This document shows positions 15,250 through 24,181 of a stretch of DNA of 34,187 nt, in pieces; within the stretch, counting starts at the first letter, position 1, and each line of letters starts with the position of its first letter. This stretch comes from G020344215 sp039586575 (GTDB lineage: Bacteria > Gemmatimonadota > Gemmatimonadetes > Palauibacterales > KS3-K002): NCBI GenBank assembly GCA_039586575.1, contig JBDHKD010000032.1:1-34187 (forward strand), given 5' to 3'. The notes under the pieces are model-generated. The model was given only the letters and a program-made list of their open reading frames with translations. It was not told where the DNA came from and made no database searches. The translations under genes and the position numbers were made by a program.

Positions 15250-15921
15250 CTACCAGCCGCCGACCGCTATCGCGTAGCCGGCCGAGGCCATGAAGGCCCT
15301 GTTCTTCACGGTCAGCTCAGGGTCCTCCGTCTCGTAATTCAGGTTCTTCAGACCGAGATCGTACATGGCGTCCAGTTGGATCGCTCCCGGCCCGGTTCGG
15401 ATCTCCAAGCCGCCGGCGAAGAGCAATCCGATGTCGGTCTTCTTCCTGGCAATCTGGAATCCGGGATCGTCACAATCGCCGTCGATCGGGATATCGGTTA
15501 TATGGCCCTCGACTCGGCAGTCCAACTCGAAGGCGACGGTCGGACCGGCGAATAGGTGGGGCGTGATCCTCGCACCCGACCCGACGGGCACCTTCAACAC
15601 CGCCAGCAGTGGGATCTCCAGGTAGCTCGCGGTGATCTCGCCTTCGCCCGTCTGCTCCGTCCAGTCAGCCCGAGTGCCTTTTCGGGTGTACCAGGCCTCG
15701 AGTTGAACTGCGAAGAGCCGGTCGAGATCCAGCCGCACCAAACCACCGACGTGGAAGCTCGAGTTCCAGTGCGTTTTGATCGTGTCGATGCCTCCATCCC
15801 AGATGATGTTGGCGCTGTTGTAGCCGCCTCGCGCTCCCAGCGATATCTGTTGAGCCAGCGCGGAGTCGGTGGCCGCGAAACTCAAGAGTAGCGCCACGCC
15901 GGCTGTCGCGATCTCTCTCAT
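15250..15921 (-). CDS. PorT-like outer-membrane beta-barrel protein
   Basis: The ATG at 15921 is selected: GGGAGG is eight bases upstream and the sequence begins with a signal peptide ending SALAQQ. The product is 223 residues. It starts its mature part with ISLGARGGYNSANI, the usual opening of outer-membrane barrels of the PF13568 type, and has repeated amphipathic strands such as FAVQLEAWYTRKGTRADW and GLLFAGGLEIRTGPG. Probably an eight- to ten-stranded barrel in the outer membrane; ligand unknown. Divergent from the regulator at 16098 by 176 bases, so the two could share a control region. Confidence 0.82.
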   Translation of the reverse strand: MREIATAGVALLLSFAATDSALAQQISLGARGGYNSANIIWDGGIDTIKTHWNSSFHVGGLVRLDLDRLFAVQLEAWYTRKGTRADWTEQTGEGEITASYLEIPLLAVLKVPVGSGARITPHLFAGPTVAFELDCRVEGHITDIPIDGDCDDPGFQIARKKTDIGLLFAGGLEIRTGPGAIQLDAMYDLGLKNLNYETEDPELTVKNRAFMASAGYAIAVGGW

Positions 15922-16097
15922 CAAAACCTCCCTTTGGCTGAGCTCGTAGTGTTGTTGTCCGCCTCGGGCCGCCCGTTTGCTGGCTTTCAGGCTGGCCCGT
16001 AGTTTTGCCGCAAGCATACAGGGGCTCTGTTTCTCAAGCGTTTTCCAGGCGTTATCTGCCGTTATTGGGAATGGAAGATCGGCAGTCAAAAGCGGGG

Positions 16098-18692
16098 ATG
16101 ATCGAGTTTCGGGCCCTCGGGTCAGCGGAGCTCAAGGCGCCGGACGGCAACGAGCTGCTCTCCGTGCTGGCACGGCCGAAGCTCTTGGCGATCCTCTCCT
16201 ACCTGGCCGCCGACGGCCGCCGCGGGTTCGTCCGACGCGACACCCTGATCGGCCTCTTCTGGCCCGATGTCGAGCAGGAAAGGGCGAGGAACTCGCTGCG
16301 ACAGTCGCTCCACCACCTGCGGCGCTCGCTCGGTGAGGACGTGCTGGTGGGCCGCGGCGATGACGAGGTGCGGCTGGCACGAGAGCGGTTCTGGTGCGAC
16401 GTAACGGCCTTCGAGGACGCGCTGGCGGCCGGCCGGGGCGAGCAGGCGCTCCAGCTTTACCGCGGTGAGCTGCTGGAAGGCCTCTTCGTGACCGACGCCC
16501 CCGACTTCCAGGATTGGCTGGATGGGCGGCGAGCGGAGCTACGCGGGCGGGCAGCGGCAGCGGCCTGGGCCCTGGCGGAAGAGGCGGAGTCGGCCGGCGC
16601 ATCGACAGCGGCGGGCAACTGGGCGCGGCGCGCGCTGGAGCTGGCGCCGCTCGACGAGGATCTCGTGCGTCGCGCCATCGCACTCCTCGATCGCCAGGGC
16701 GATCGCTCCGGCGCCGTCCAGGCTTACGAGGCGTTCGCGCGCCGCCTGCACACGGAGCTCGAGTTGCAGCCGGCGCCGGAGACTCAAAGCCTCATCGAGA
16801 CGGTGCGATCCAGATCCACGCCCAACGGCCGGAACGATCGACCCGATGTGGAAGGCGCTGCCGGCGCTCCCCCACCGCCACCGGAAGCCAGCGCAGCGCC
16901 GCCCGGGCAGGCGGAGGGCCGGCGCTGGAGTTTCAGGATCGGTCTGGCTGCCGGCGCCGCCATCGTCCTCGGCCTCGTCGTCATCGGGTCCTTCCAGTTG
17001 TTCGGCGACTCCGAGCCGCAGCTCGACGCACGACGCGTCCTCGTCACGGCGTTCGACAACCGGACGGGCGACTCGACTCTCGATCCGCTGAGCCGGATGG
17101 CAGCGGACTGGATCACGCGCGGCATCCAGCAGACCGCGCTGCTCGAAGCCGTGCCGCCGGAGGCCACGCTGCCGCTCGTGGCGGGCACGAAGCCCGCCGC
17201 GGAACGGGAGCGGACACTGGCCGAGCTGACCGGCGCCGGCACGATCATCTCGGGAGCCATCTACCTGCTCGACGATTCTCTCCAGTTCCAGGCGCACATC
17301 ACCGACGTCGAGAACCAGAGGGTTCTGGTCAGCGTCGAGTCGGACCGCGCGTTGCGGAGCGATCCCCGGCCCGCCGTGGAATCGCTTCGCCAGCGGGTCG
17401 TGGGCGCGCTGGCTATGACGCACGACGGACGGATCGCGACCTACGCTAACGCTGCGCTACGGCCGCCGACCTTCGAGGCTTATCGAGCCTTCGCCGAGGG
17501 TGAAGAGCTGTACAACCGAGCCTTCACACCGGGGATGAACCACCTCCGCGCCCAAGCGCTGGAGCTGTACGTCCGAGCCCTCGAGCTCGACTCGACCCTG
17601 CATGCCGCACGAATTCGGGCGGCCACGGCGCTGGCCCTGCTCGGCCGGCCGGCGGAAGGCGACTCGCTGCTCCACATCGTGGCGGCGCACCGCGACGAGC
17701 TCTCGGGGTTCCTCCGCGCCGAGCTCGACGTCATGCTCGCCGACCTGGCGGGAGATCGGATGCGAGCGCTGGAAGCGGTGCGCCGCCGACCGCAGGGGGC
17801 GGTCGATGCAGCGCCGATCGATCGGGCGGCCCGCGCGCTCTGGGCGAACCGCCCGCGCGAAACGGTCGAGACGCTGGAAGACGCCGAGTGGTATGAGACC
17901 CACATGCACGAGGCGGGCCTCTACGGGGTCGGCCAGTTCTACTGGCAGTTTCTTGCTGCCGCCCACCATATGCTGGGCGAGCACGAGCGCGAACTGCGGG
18001 TAGCGCGCCGGGGCCGCGAGCGCTATCCCAGCGCGCTCACCATGCTCCAACTCGAGGTGGATGCGCTGGCGGCACTGGGACGGGTCGAGGAGCTCTACGA
18101 GCGTCTCGAGGAGAGCCTCAATCTGCCGCCACGCGCGGTCACCTTCCTGCCGCTTCAGGCCGGCAGCTCCCCCGGGCAGCTGATGATTGGGGCGGCCCTG
18201 GACTTGCGTGCCCACGGCTATCGGGAGGAGTCCCGTGCGGTGGCGGAGCGCGCCGTCGGCTGGTACCGATCGTTGCCCGCGGAGGCGCGGGTGACGAACG
18301 CCTTCAGCTACGACCTGGCTTCGGCGTACTACCTGGCAGAACGGTGGGAGCAGGCACGAGCGATCTTCGAGCAGCTAGCGGCGGCGGCGCCCGGCAACCC
18401 CAACTGGCTGGGCTACCTGGGCGTGCTGGCGGCGCGGCGCGGTGACCGGGAGGAGGCGATGCGGTTGAGCGATGCGCTCGTCGGCACGGCCGATCCCTAC
18501 GACCACGGTCGCGAGCCTTACTGGCAGGCGTGTATCGCGGCGCAGCTCGGCGAGCGCGAGCGAGCCATGGCGCTGCTCAGACAAGCCTACGCCGATGGTC
18601 GACCGTTCGACCTGAGGCTGCATCGCGACCTCGACCTCGAGCCACTTAACGGTTGGGCCCCGTTCGCGGAACTGGTGGAACCGAAAGGCTGA
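16098..18692 (+). CDS. SARP-like DNA-binding/BTAD membrane protein with TPR region
   Basis: The ATG at 16098 gives the usual MIEFRALGSAEL opening (864 residues); an ATG at 16071 is possible. Residues 1-95 are an OmpR-like winged helix, 100-240 a bacterial transcriptional activator domain (BTAD). A proline-rich linker follows, then one transmembrane helix at about 279-301. Outside the membrane are a TolB/FlgO-like segment (RVLVTAFDNRTGDSTLD, about 312-450) and a long helical TPR-like region to the end. The layout suggests a one-component regulator that reads an envelope signal through the TPR part and binds DNA in the cytoplasm. No regulated gene is proven; the divergent PorT-like barrel gene is the nearest candidate. 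Confidence 0.85.
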   Translation: MIEFRALGSAELKAPDGNELLSVLARPKLLAILSYLAADGRRGFVRRDTLIGLFWPDVEQERARNSLRQSLHHLRRSLGEDVLVGRGDDEVRLARERFWCDVTAFEDALAAGRGEQALQLYRGELLEGLFVTDAPDFQDWLDGRRAELRGRAAAAAWALAEEAESAGASTAAGNWARRALELAPLDEDLVRRAIALLDRQGDRSGAVQAYEAFARRLHTELELQPAPETQSLIETVRSRSTPNGRNDRPDVEGAAGAPPPPPEASAAPPGQAEGRRWSFRIGLAAGAAIVLGLVVIGSFQLFGDSEPQLDARRVLVTAFDNRTGDSTLDPLSRMAADWITRGIQQTALLEAVPPEATLPLVAGTKPAAERERTLAELTGAGTIISGAIYLLDDSLQFQAHITDVENQRVLVSVESDRALRSDPRPAVESLRQRVVGALAMTHDGRIATYANAALRPPTFEAYRAFAEGEELYNRAFTPGMNHLRAQALELYVRALELDSTLHAARIRAATALALLGRPAEGDSLLHIVAAHRDELSGFLRAELDVMLADLAGDRMRALEAVRRRPQGAVDAAPIDRAARALWANRPRETVETLEDAEWYETHMHEAGLYGVGQFYWQFLAAAHHMLGEHERELRVARRGRERYPSALTMLQLEVDALAALGRVEELYERLEESLNLPPRAVTFLPLQAGSSPGQLMIGAALDLRAHGYREESRAVAERAVGWYRSLPAEARVTNAFSYDLASAYYLAERWEQARAIFEQLAAAAPGNPNWLGYLGVLAARRGDREEAMRLSDALVGTADPYDHGREPYWQACIAAQLGERERAMALLRQAYADGRPFDLRLHRDLDLEPLNGWAPFAELVEPKG

Positions 18693-18701
18693 GTCGGGAA
18701 G

Positions 18702-19193
18702 ATGCGTTATCCGCTGGCCGGTAGAGAGAACCTCGAAGCCCTGCTGACGGGAGGCGGCCTGGCCGCCGGCGCCCTCGGCGTCGGGATGGCGATCGCCAGG
18801 CGCGCGCTCGGAACGATTGCTCTGCCGCTCGCCGTCGGCAGCGGGCTGGTGTGGCTGGGTCGCAATCTGGGCGAATCGTTCGTCGAGATCGGAGAAGAGA
18901 CGCTGCGCGTGAAGATGGGTGCGCTGTTCGACGAGGAGATCCCGCTGTCCGACGTGGCGCGCGTCAAGGAGATCGAGTGGAATATCCTGGGCGGCCTGGG
19001 CGTGCGCACGAACTTTCAGAACTGGATCGCCGTGGTGTCGAGGACGGGCCCGGTGGCCGACATCTATTTCTGGCGGCCCATCAGGCTGCCCGTCCTCAGG
19101 CACATCTACTCGATACGCGCCCAGCGGTTGATCGTGAGCCCTGAGAATCTGGACGCCTTCATCGCCGACCTGCAGGGGCGCCTGCACTCCTAG
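18702..19193 (+). CDS. small membrane protein with PH-like domain, unknown
   Basis: 163 residues, starting nine bases after the stop of the SARP-like gene, with GGGAAG as ribosome-binding site, so probably co-transcribed. Two hydrophobic segments at about 11-32 and 36-53 are followed by a beta-rich domain (VEIGEETLRVKMGALFDEEIPLSD, then VVSRTGPVADIYFW) resembling bacterial PH-like (bPH) domains of small membrane proteins. I cannot assign a function; a structural or sensing partner of the regulator is only a guess. Confidence 0.7.
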   Translation: MRYPLAGRENLEALLTGGGLAAGALGVGMAIARRALGTIALPLAVGSGLVWLGRNLGESFVEIGEETLRVKMGALFDEEIPLSDVARVKEIEWNILGGLGVRTNFQNWIAVVSRTGPVADIYFWRPIRLPVLRHIYSIRAQRLIVSPENLDAFIADLQGRLHS

Positions 19194-19205
19194 CCGATCC
19201 GCCCG

Positions 19206-20210
19206 TCACGATCCAACCGCACCCGCCGGCTCGCCCGACTCCAGGCTCCCTATCCCAACGAGCCGCTGTTCCACTCGTCGCAGCGCCGTGTCGGCATCGG
19301 TCAGGTTCGCCAGCGCGTGCCGGGCCTGCTTATAGGCCTTGTCCAGTTCCGAGCGCAGTCTCTCGACATCGGAGCTCAGTTGGCTGAGTGTGGCGAGAAC
19401 CTCTCGAGCACTCTCCTGCAGTTGGAACCCCTTGAGGCCCATGCGCACGACCGCCAGATAGGCGTGCAGTGTGTTGGGCGATACCGGGACGACGCGCTGC
19501 CGCAGCGCATACTCGGCCAGCGAGCGACCGCCGTCGCCCAGCTGATCGAGGTACACCTCATGAAAGATGGACTCCGCCGGGATATACATGAACGCGACGT
19601 CGACCGTGCCAGCCTCCGCCACAAGGTACTTGGCGGCAACGTCGTCGATATGGCGTTTCACATCACGGGCGAAGGCCCGGCGCGCCGCTTCCGCTTCGCT
19701 GCTGCCGGCGCCGCGCAGCTCGACGTAACGCCTGAAGTTGTCCAGCGGGAACTTCGAATCGATCGGTAGGATGCGGCCGTCCCCCAGGACAACCGCCGCA
19801 TCGACACGCACGCCCGAGCCCGGGTAGCTGTACTGCAGGTGAAAACGATCGTTGGGCAGCGAGTCCGCCAGCAACTCCTCCAGCAGCCGCTCGCCGAAGG
19901 CGCCTCGCAGTCCCGGCGGCTGCAGGACCTTCTGCAGCTCACCCAGACCGGCCCCCAGCTGCTCGACGTTCTCGGTCGCCTTCTGCAGCAGCCCGATCCG
20001 CCGGCTCAGCTCGCCGGCTTGCTGCACGTGCTCGCGTAACCGCTCGTCCACACCCGAGCGCAGCGCCTGGACCTCACGCTGCAGCAGCTCGAGCGCGGCC
20101 GGGGGCGCCTCGGCCATCCGCGCGAGCTCGCGCTCCATCCGGAGCTGGCGCCAGGCCAGCCAGCCGGCGACGAGCACCAGGGCCCCAAGCAGCACCGTCG
20201 CTCCGTCCAT
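19206..20210 (-). CDS. rmuC: RmuC-family DNA recombination protein
   Basis: The ATG at 20210 is chosen: GGAGG is six bases upstream, and the protein then starts with a short hydrophobic segment (LLGALVLVAGWLAW, about 7-20). 334 residues. After a coiled-coil region, the RmuC core is clear: GAFGERLLEELL, RVDAAVVLGDGRILPIDSKFP, and FMYIPAESIFHEVY, the conserved family motifs. RmuC limits rearrangements at inverted repeats in E. coli and is predicted to be nuclease-related. It may be membrane-attached. Convergent with the PH-like membrane gene (12 bases), divergent from the methyltransferase. Confidence 0.92.
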   Translation of the reverse strand: MDGATVLLGALVLVAGWLAWRQLRMERELARMAEAPPAALELLQREVQALRSGVDERLREHVQQAGELSRRIGLLQKATENVEQLGAGLGELQKVLQPPGLRGAFGERLLEELLADSLPNDRFHLQYSYPGSGVRVDAAVVLGDGRILPIDSKFPLDNFRRYVELRGAGSSEAEAARRAFARDVKRHIDDVAAKYLVAEAGTVDVAFMYIPAESIFHEVYLDQLGDGGRSLAEYALRQRVVPVSPNTLHAYLAVVRMGLKGFQLQESAREVLATLSQLSSDVERLRSELDKAYKQARHALANLTDADTALRRVEQRLVGIGSLESGEPAGAVGS

Positions 20211-20400
20211 AGCCACCTCCCCACCCCGACGCGAGGCTCCTCCGTCGGACCCGGCCCGAGGCGGGGCCCGCCGCGTAGAGCGTAAATTCAAAACTATTAG
20301 GGGCTTACACGGCTGGAGGGTACGCCTTCAGACTACCGGATCGGGGCCAGCGCCGCAAGCACTCGCGCCGGACGGCGGCTTGGGGTAAATTGTCAGAGGT

Positions 20401-21249
20401 ATGACCAGTTCAGCATCAACGCGGGAGCAACAGATGTCCTCCGACGAGTATTCCTTCAAGGCCTTTAGCCAGCACGCTTTCTACCGCCAGGTCAACAAGG
20501 CCTTGCTGGACCGCGCTCACCTACAGCGCGGCTGGACTGTGGTGGACGTGGCCTGCGGCAGCGGCGCCATCACCGAGCTCATCCTGGAGAAGATCCGCGG
20601 CGCGCGGGACGCTATGGTGATCGGCGTCGACATGTCGGCGACGGCGCTGAAAGAGGCGTCCGAGAAGGTGGCCGGCGCGAGGGACGCGGTCGTGGAGTTC
20701 GTGCAGAGCCGGGCCGAGGAGATGTCGCGGAGCATCAGGAGTGCCGTGGACGCGGTCGTCTTTTGCAACGGCATCCACTACATCGAGGACAAGCAGCGTC
20801 TACTGGAAGAAATCCGCCGCACGCTCAGACCCGGCGGAGTCTTCGCCTTCAACACCGGTTTCTTTGACGGCGCGCTGCCACCGGAGACACTGAAGTATTA
20901 CCGGCGGTGGATGATGAAGTCGCTGCGCAAGCTGAAGTCGCAGTACAACTTGAAGCCGGAACATTCGAAGGTCGAGTCGCGGAAACAACTGACCGCGGAC
21001 GAGTACGCGGAATTGCTGCGGTCGGAGGGATTCGAGATCGAATTACAGGAGATCTATCCCGGCGCGGTGACCGAGCAGGGCTGGATCGATTTGAGCCGCT
21101 TCTCCGACTTCATCAGCGGCGCGCTACCCGGCGTCCCGCTTGCAACGGCCAGCAACGTTCTGGTGGAGTCGCTGAAGGAGACGTTCGCTGAGTTCGAGTT
21201 GACGGTCTGGCCGCGCAATTGGCTGACCGTGGTGGCCGCCCGCCCATAG
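20401..21249 (+). CDS. class I SAM-dependent methyltransferase
   Basis: 282 residues from the ATG at 20401; the ATG at 20434 has a better ribosome-binding site (GGGAG) and would give 271 residues. The SAM-binding motif VVDVACGSGAITE is followed by IGVDMSATALKEA and, later, VVFCNGIHYIED and RTLRPGGVFAF, a full Rossmann methyltransferase order. Substrate is not evident; the C-terminal part is typical of small-molecule methyltransferases with a substrate-binding lid. A strong intrinsic terminator follows. Confidence 0.9.
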   Translation: MTSSASTREQQMSSDEYSFKAFSQHAFYRQVNKALLDRAHLQRGWTVVDVACGSGAITELILEKIRGARDAMVIGVDMSATALKEASEKVAGARDAVVEFVQSRAEEMSRSIRSAVDAVVFCNGIHYIEDKQRLLEEIRRTLRPGGVFAFNTGFFDGALPPETLKYYRRWMMKSLRKLKSQYNLKPEHSKVESRKQLTADEYAELLRSEGFEIELQEIYPGAVTEQGWIDLSRFSDFISGALPGVPLATASNVLVESLKETFAEFELTVWPRNWLTVVAARP

Positions 21250-21271
21250 GCTGGAAGCGGGGAGAAACCGG

Positions 21272-21297
21272 AAGGGGCCGGCAAGGCCCCTTTTTTT
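21272..21297 (+). terminator. intrinsic terminator of the methyltransferase gene
   Basis: AAGGGGCC (21272-21279) pairs perfectly with GGCCCCTT (21285-21292) around a five-base GGCAA loop, and the T tract runs through 21297. It is 22 bases after the stop codon. Confidence 0.9.
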
Positions 21298-21307
21298 GCC
21301 CCTGCGC

Positions 21308-21790
21308 TCAAGCCGCTCCCGGTATCAACCGGTTGAGCCTAGCCAGCAAGCGCGCATCGTCGCAGGCGAGTTGCGTGCGCTTGCCCCGGTCGATGACCGT
21401 GAGCACCGCTCGATCGGGGCGCCCCACGATCATGTGCGGCACCATGTCGCCGCCTCCGACGAAGAAGGCGACGGCCACGAGCCCATCAACGATCGCATGC
21501 AAGCGGAACGATTGCGTTTCCCCACCCAGCTCCGGGTAGCTCGGCCCGGAGCAGCGTTCCACCCTCAGATGACGGTAGAGGCTGACGCTGAGCGGATCGA
21601 AGTATTCCCCACCCGAGCCGGTCAGCTCGTGCTCAGCGGTCTCGAGCACGTAAGAGACGCGATCGACCATCTTCTCGAAGACGAGTGTAGCGACGAGCTC
21701 GAACAGCACACCCTTGAACTCGACCTCGCTCAACCCGTAGGTGGTCCCATCGACCTCGAGATAATGACGAGACTCTGACGACCTATCCAT
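21308..21790 (-). CDS. conserved-looking hypothetical protein
   Basis: 160 residues with a balanced, protein-like composition: HYLEVDGTTYGLSEVEFKGV at the N-terminus and PHMIVGRPDRAVLTVIDRG near the end. No signal peptide, membrane segment or known motif. It ends 10 bases from the T tract of the methyltransferase terminator on the other strand and has a weak ribosome-binding site. I do not recognise it. Coding status rests on length and composition. Confidence 0.55.
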   Translation of the reverse strand: MDRSSESRHYLEVDGTTYGLSEVEFKGVLFELVATLVFEKMVDRVSYVLETAEHELTGSGGEYFDPLSVSLYRHLRVERCSGPSYPELGGETQSFRLHAIVDGLVAVAFFVGGGDMVPHMIVGRPDRAVLTVIDRGKRTQLACDDARLLARLNRLIPGAA

Positions 21791-21927
21791 TCCATCAGCT
21801 TTCTACGCCAGGGGCACCTGTCATCATAGAAGGGAGTCGGCAGGCAGGCAACCGTGGACATGTTGCCAGCGGCGGCTCCGCCACGCAGCTTGGAGCAGCC
21901 GAGAACGTTACGCGACTGGGTATCGAG

Positions 21928-22917
21928 ATGCCAGCCAATCTGCCACCGGTTTATCACGCGGCCGAGAAGCGCTACCGGCAAGCCAGCTCGCCCGAAGACA
22001 AGATCGAGGCGCTGCGCGAGATGTACGCCGTCATGCCCAAGCACAAGGGCACCGACAAGCTCCAGGCGGACATCAAGCGGAGAATCGCGCAGCTCAAGGA
22101 ACAAGCGAAGAAGGCGCCGTCCGCCCGACAGGTGCCCCTGTGGGTGATCGAAAAAGTCGGAGCGGGTCAGGTGCCGGTGATCGGGCCGCCCAACGCAGGC
22201 AAATCGGCGCTGATTGCCAGGCTGACGCACGCCGAGGTGCGGGTGGCCGAGTATCCGTTCGCGACCCAGGCGCCGGTCCCGGCGATGATGCCGTTCGAGA
22301 ACATCCAGATCCAGCTGATCGACGCGCCGGCCTGGTCGGAGGACTTCGACGTTGGCTGGATCCCGGAACTGGTGCGCCGCGCCGATGCCTGCGTACTGGT
22401 CGCCGATCTCTCCGACGAGCTAACGGACGAGATGATCGCTTTCATCGTCGACCGCATGGAGGCCCGCGACGTCGTTCTCATCGGCAAAGTACCCGACGAG
22501 CGAGAAGGCTTCGAGGTCTGTATCCCGACGCTGCTGGTGGCCAACAAGGCAGACGCAGAGGGCGCCGGCGCTGCTCTGGCCGCGCTCGAGCGGCGATTCA
22601 GCGATCGGTTCCCGGTCTGCGCCATATCGGTGGCCAGCGGCAGCGGCCTGGACGGCTTCAAGCGGGCACTGTTCGATGTCATGGCGATCACCCGGGTGTT
22701 CACCAAGCAGCCGGGCAAAGACGCCGACCTGGGTGAGCCGTTTGTCCTGGCCGCCGGCAGCACGGTCCACGATCTGGCCAGCAAGATCCACAAAGAGATC
22801 TTGGCCAACTTCAAGTACGCTCGCCTGTGGGGAGAGTCGGGCAGGTTCAAGGGACAGAGGGTCGGCGAGGACCACGTACTGGCGGACGGCGACATCGTCG
22901 AGTTGCACACGCGTTAG
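21928..22917 (+). CDS. DRG/Obg-like GTPase with TGS domain
   Basis: 329 residues. An N-terminal helical region (1-75) precedes a G domain: G1 GPPNAGKS (86-93), G3 position DAPA (132-135), G4 NKAD (206-209), then SVASGSG. The C-terminal part (about 255-329) is a TGS domain ending in LADGDIVELHTR. This is the layout of developmentally regulated GTP-binding proteins and their bacterial relatives, which associate with ribosomes and translation factors. The G3 glycine is missing (DxxG reads DAPA); related bacterial members have DTPP, so this is probably a lineage trait. Start lacks a strong Shine-Dalgarno. Confidence 0.87.
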   Translation: MPANLPPVYHAAEKRYRQASSPEDKIEALREMYAVMPKHKGTDKLQADIKRRIAQLKEQAKKAPSARQVPLWVIEKVGAGQVPVIGPPNAGKSALIARLTHAEVRVAEYPFATQAPVPAMMPFENIQIQLIDAPAWSEDFDVGWIPELVRRADACVLVADLSDELTDEMIAFIVDRMEARDVVLIGKVPDEREGFEVCIPTLLVANKADAEGAGAALAALERRFSDRFPVCAISVASGSGLDGFKRALFDVMAITRVFTKQPGKDADLGEPFVLAAGSTVHDLASKIHKEILANFKYARLWGESGRFKGQRVGEDHVLADGDIVELHTR

Positions 22918-22920
22918 ACC

Positions 22921-22968
22921 AGTAGGTCAGTAGGTCAGTAGGTCAGTGGGTCAGTGGGTCAGTGACTC
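22921..22968. repeat. tandem octamer repeat between convergent genes
   Basis: Six copies of an 8-bp unit: AGTAGGTC three times, AGTGGGTC twice, AGTGACTC once. It fills the gap between the GTPase stop (22917) and the GGDEF gene stop (22970). The decay of the unit toward one end suggests expansion by slippage. Confidence 0.9.
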
Positions 22969-22969
22969 A

Positions 22970-24181
22970 CTAGTTTCCGACAACGCGGTTGCGACCGGCT
23001 TGCTTCGCCCTGTACAGCGCCTTGTCGGCAGCCTTGAGCACCGCTTCCGGTGTCGCGTACCTGCCGTTCCGTTCCGCCACGCCGATGCTCACCGTAACGG
23101 CCAGCCTGCTGCCTCGGCGCGGCTTGCGGGGCTTGTTCTTCGTCTTGACCTTAGCGCGGCCGCGACCGCGGACCGTGAAGCTCGTCTCCTCGATCGTGCC
23201 GCGCAGTGCTTCCAGGTGAGGGATCGCGTCCTCCCGTGAAGTGCCGGGGAAGAGGACGGCAAACTCCTCCCCACCGTAGCGGAAGGCGCGACCGCCGCCC
23301 GAGACGTCCGCCAACCTGCTGGCGACCATGCGCAGAACCTGGTCGCCGACATCGTGCCCGTGCTTGTCGTTGAACTTCTTGAAGTGGTCGACGTCGACCA
23401 TGGCGATGCTGTACTGGGTACCCAGAGCGGCCAGCGCATCGGGCAGGGCGCGCCGCGATGGCAGGTCGGTGAGCTCGTCACGATAAGCCATGCTGTAGCC
23501 CGTCTCCACCGCCGAGAGACCGAGCACCAGACCCGCCGCGATGAGATAGACCGCCGAACTCACTCCCGAGGCGGCGTGCAACCCGAGAAGCACCAGAACC
23601 AAGGTCCAGAAAAAACCCTTCTCTACCACACCGCGGCGCCTTAGCACCGCTATCCCTGCCAGCGTGAAACCGCAGACGAAGGCGGGCAGTGCCAGCTGCG
23701 GGAGTGGAGTCCAGCTGGTGAGGCCGGGAACGCGCGGCTGCTGGCCGAAGGCAGCGGCGACCTCCGCCGCCCTCGGATCGAGCAGCAGGGCGACGGCCAG
23801 CAACTGCGCCAGCACGATGTTGAGCTGAATCAGTCCGCGGGGCGTCAGCAGCCCGCGATCCTTCATCATCGCGAGCACGCCTAAGGTCAGCGGCAGCAAC
23901 ACGGCGGCCGCGACGTAGGCGACCTGGCCATCGTTCCCCGGTATGAGGCGCAGCGCCGTTTCCACGACGGCGACCGCCAAGACTGCGGCGAAGACGCGAC
24001 TGCGGTGGAAACGCCAGGCCAGCAGCGCCGCCGCTCCGAAGACGGCGTAGGGATAGAGGCGGGCGAAGCTGGCCAGGGCCGCCGAGTCCGGAGCCAGACG
24101 CACGGCGGCGACGGCGGCCGCGAGCACGAGGCCGCCGGGCGCGATCCAAGACAGCACGTACCTCAAGTAACGTAAAGGCAA
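22970..24181 (-). CDS. membrane-bound GGDEF diguanylate cyclase
   Basis: 403 residues from a TTG at 24181; a GTG at 24157 behind TTGAGG would also work (395 residues). The first 225 residues hold about six to eight hydrophobic segments, a membrane sensor-like region. The GGDEF domain follows: DELTDLPSRR, DVDHFKKFNDKHGHDVGD, RYGGEEF (303-307), and SIGVAE. GGEEF is an active-type signature for making cyclic di-GMP from GTP. The RxxD inhibitory site that normally ends five residues before GGEEF is not present (SGGG there), so product inhibition may be absent. A basic insert (about 338-360) sits between strands. Downstream of the CsgG-family gene on the same strand. Confidence 0.88.
   Translation of the reverse strand: MPLRYLRYVLSWIAPGGLVLAAAVAAVRLAPDSAALASFARLYPYAVFGAAALLAWRFHRSRVFAAVLAVAVVETALRLIPGNDGQVAYVAAAVLLPLTLGVLAMMKDRGLLTPRGLIQLNIVLAQLLAVALLLDPRAAEVAAAFGQQPRVPGLTSWTPLPQLALPAFVCGFTLAGIAVLRRRGVVEKGFFWTLVLVLLGLHAASGVSSAVYLIAAGLVLGLSAVETGYSMAYRDELTDLPSRRALPDALAALGTQYSIAMVDVDHFKKFNDKHGHDVGDQVLRMVASRLADVSGGGRAFRYGGEEFAVLFPGTSREDAIPHLEALRGTIEETSFTVRGRGRAKVKTKNKPRKPRRGSRLAVTVSIGVAERNGRYATPEAVLKAADKALYRAKQAGRNRVVGN

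Noticed and set aside
22921..22968. Could the octamer array be a CRISPR?
   Set aside because: The units are contiguous and have no spacers.
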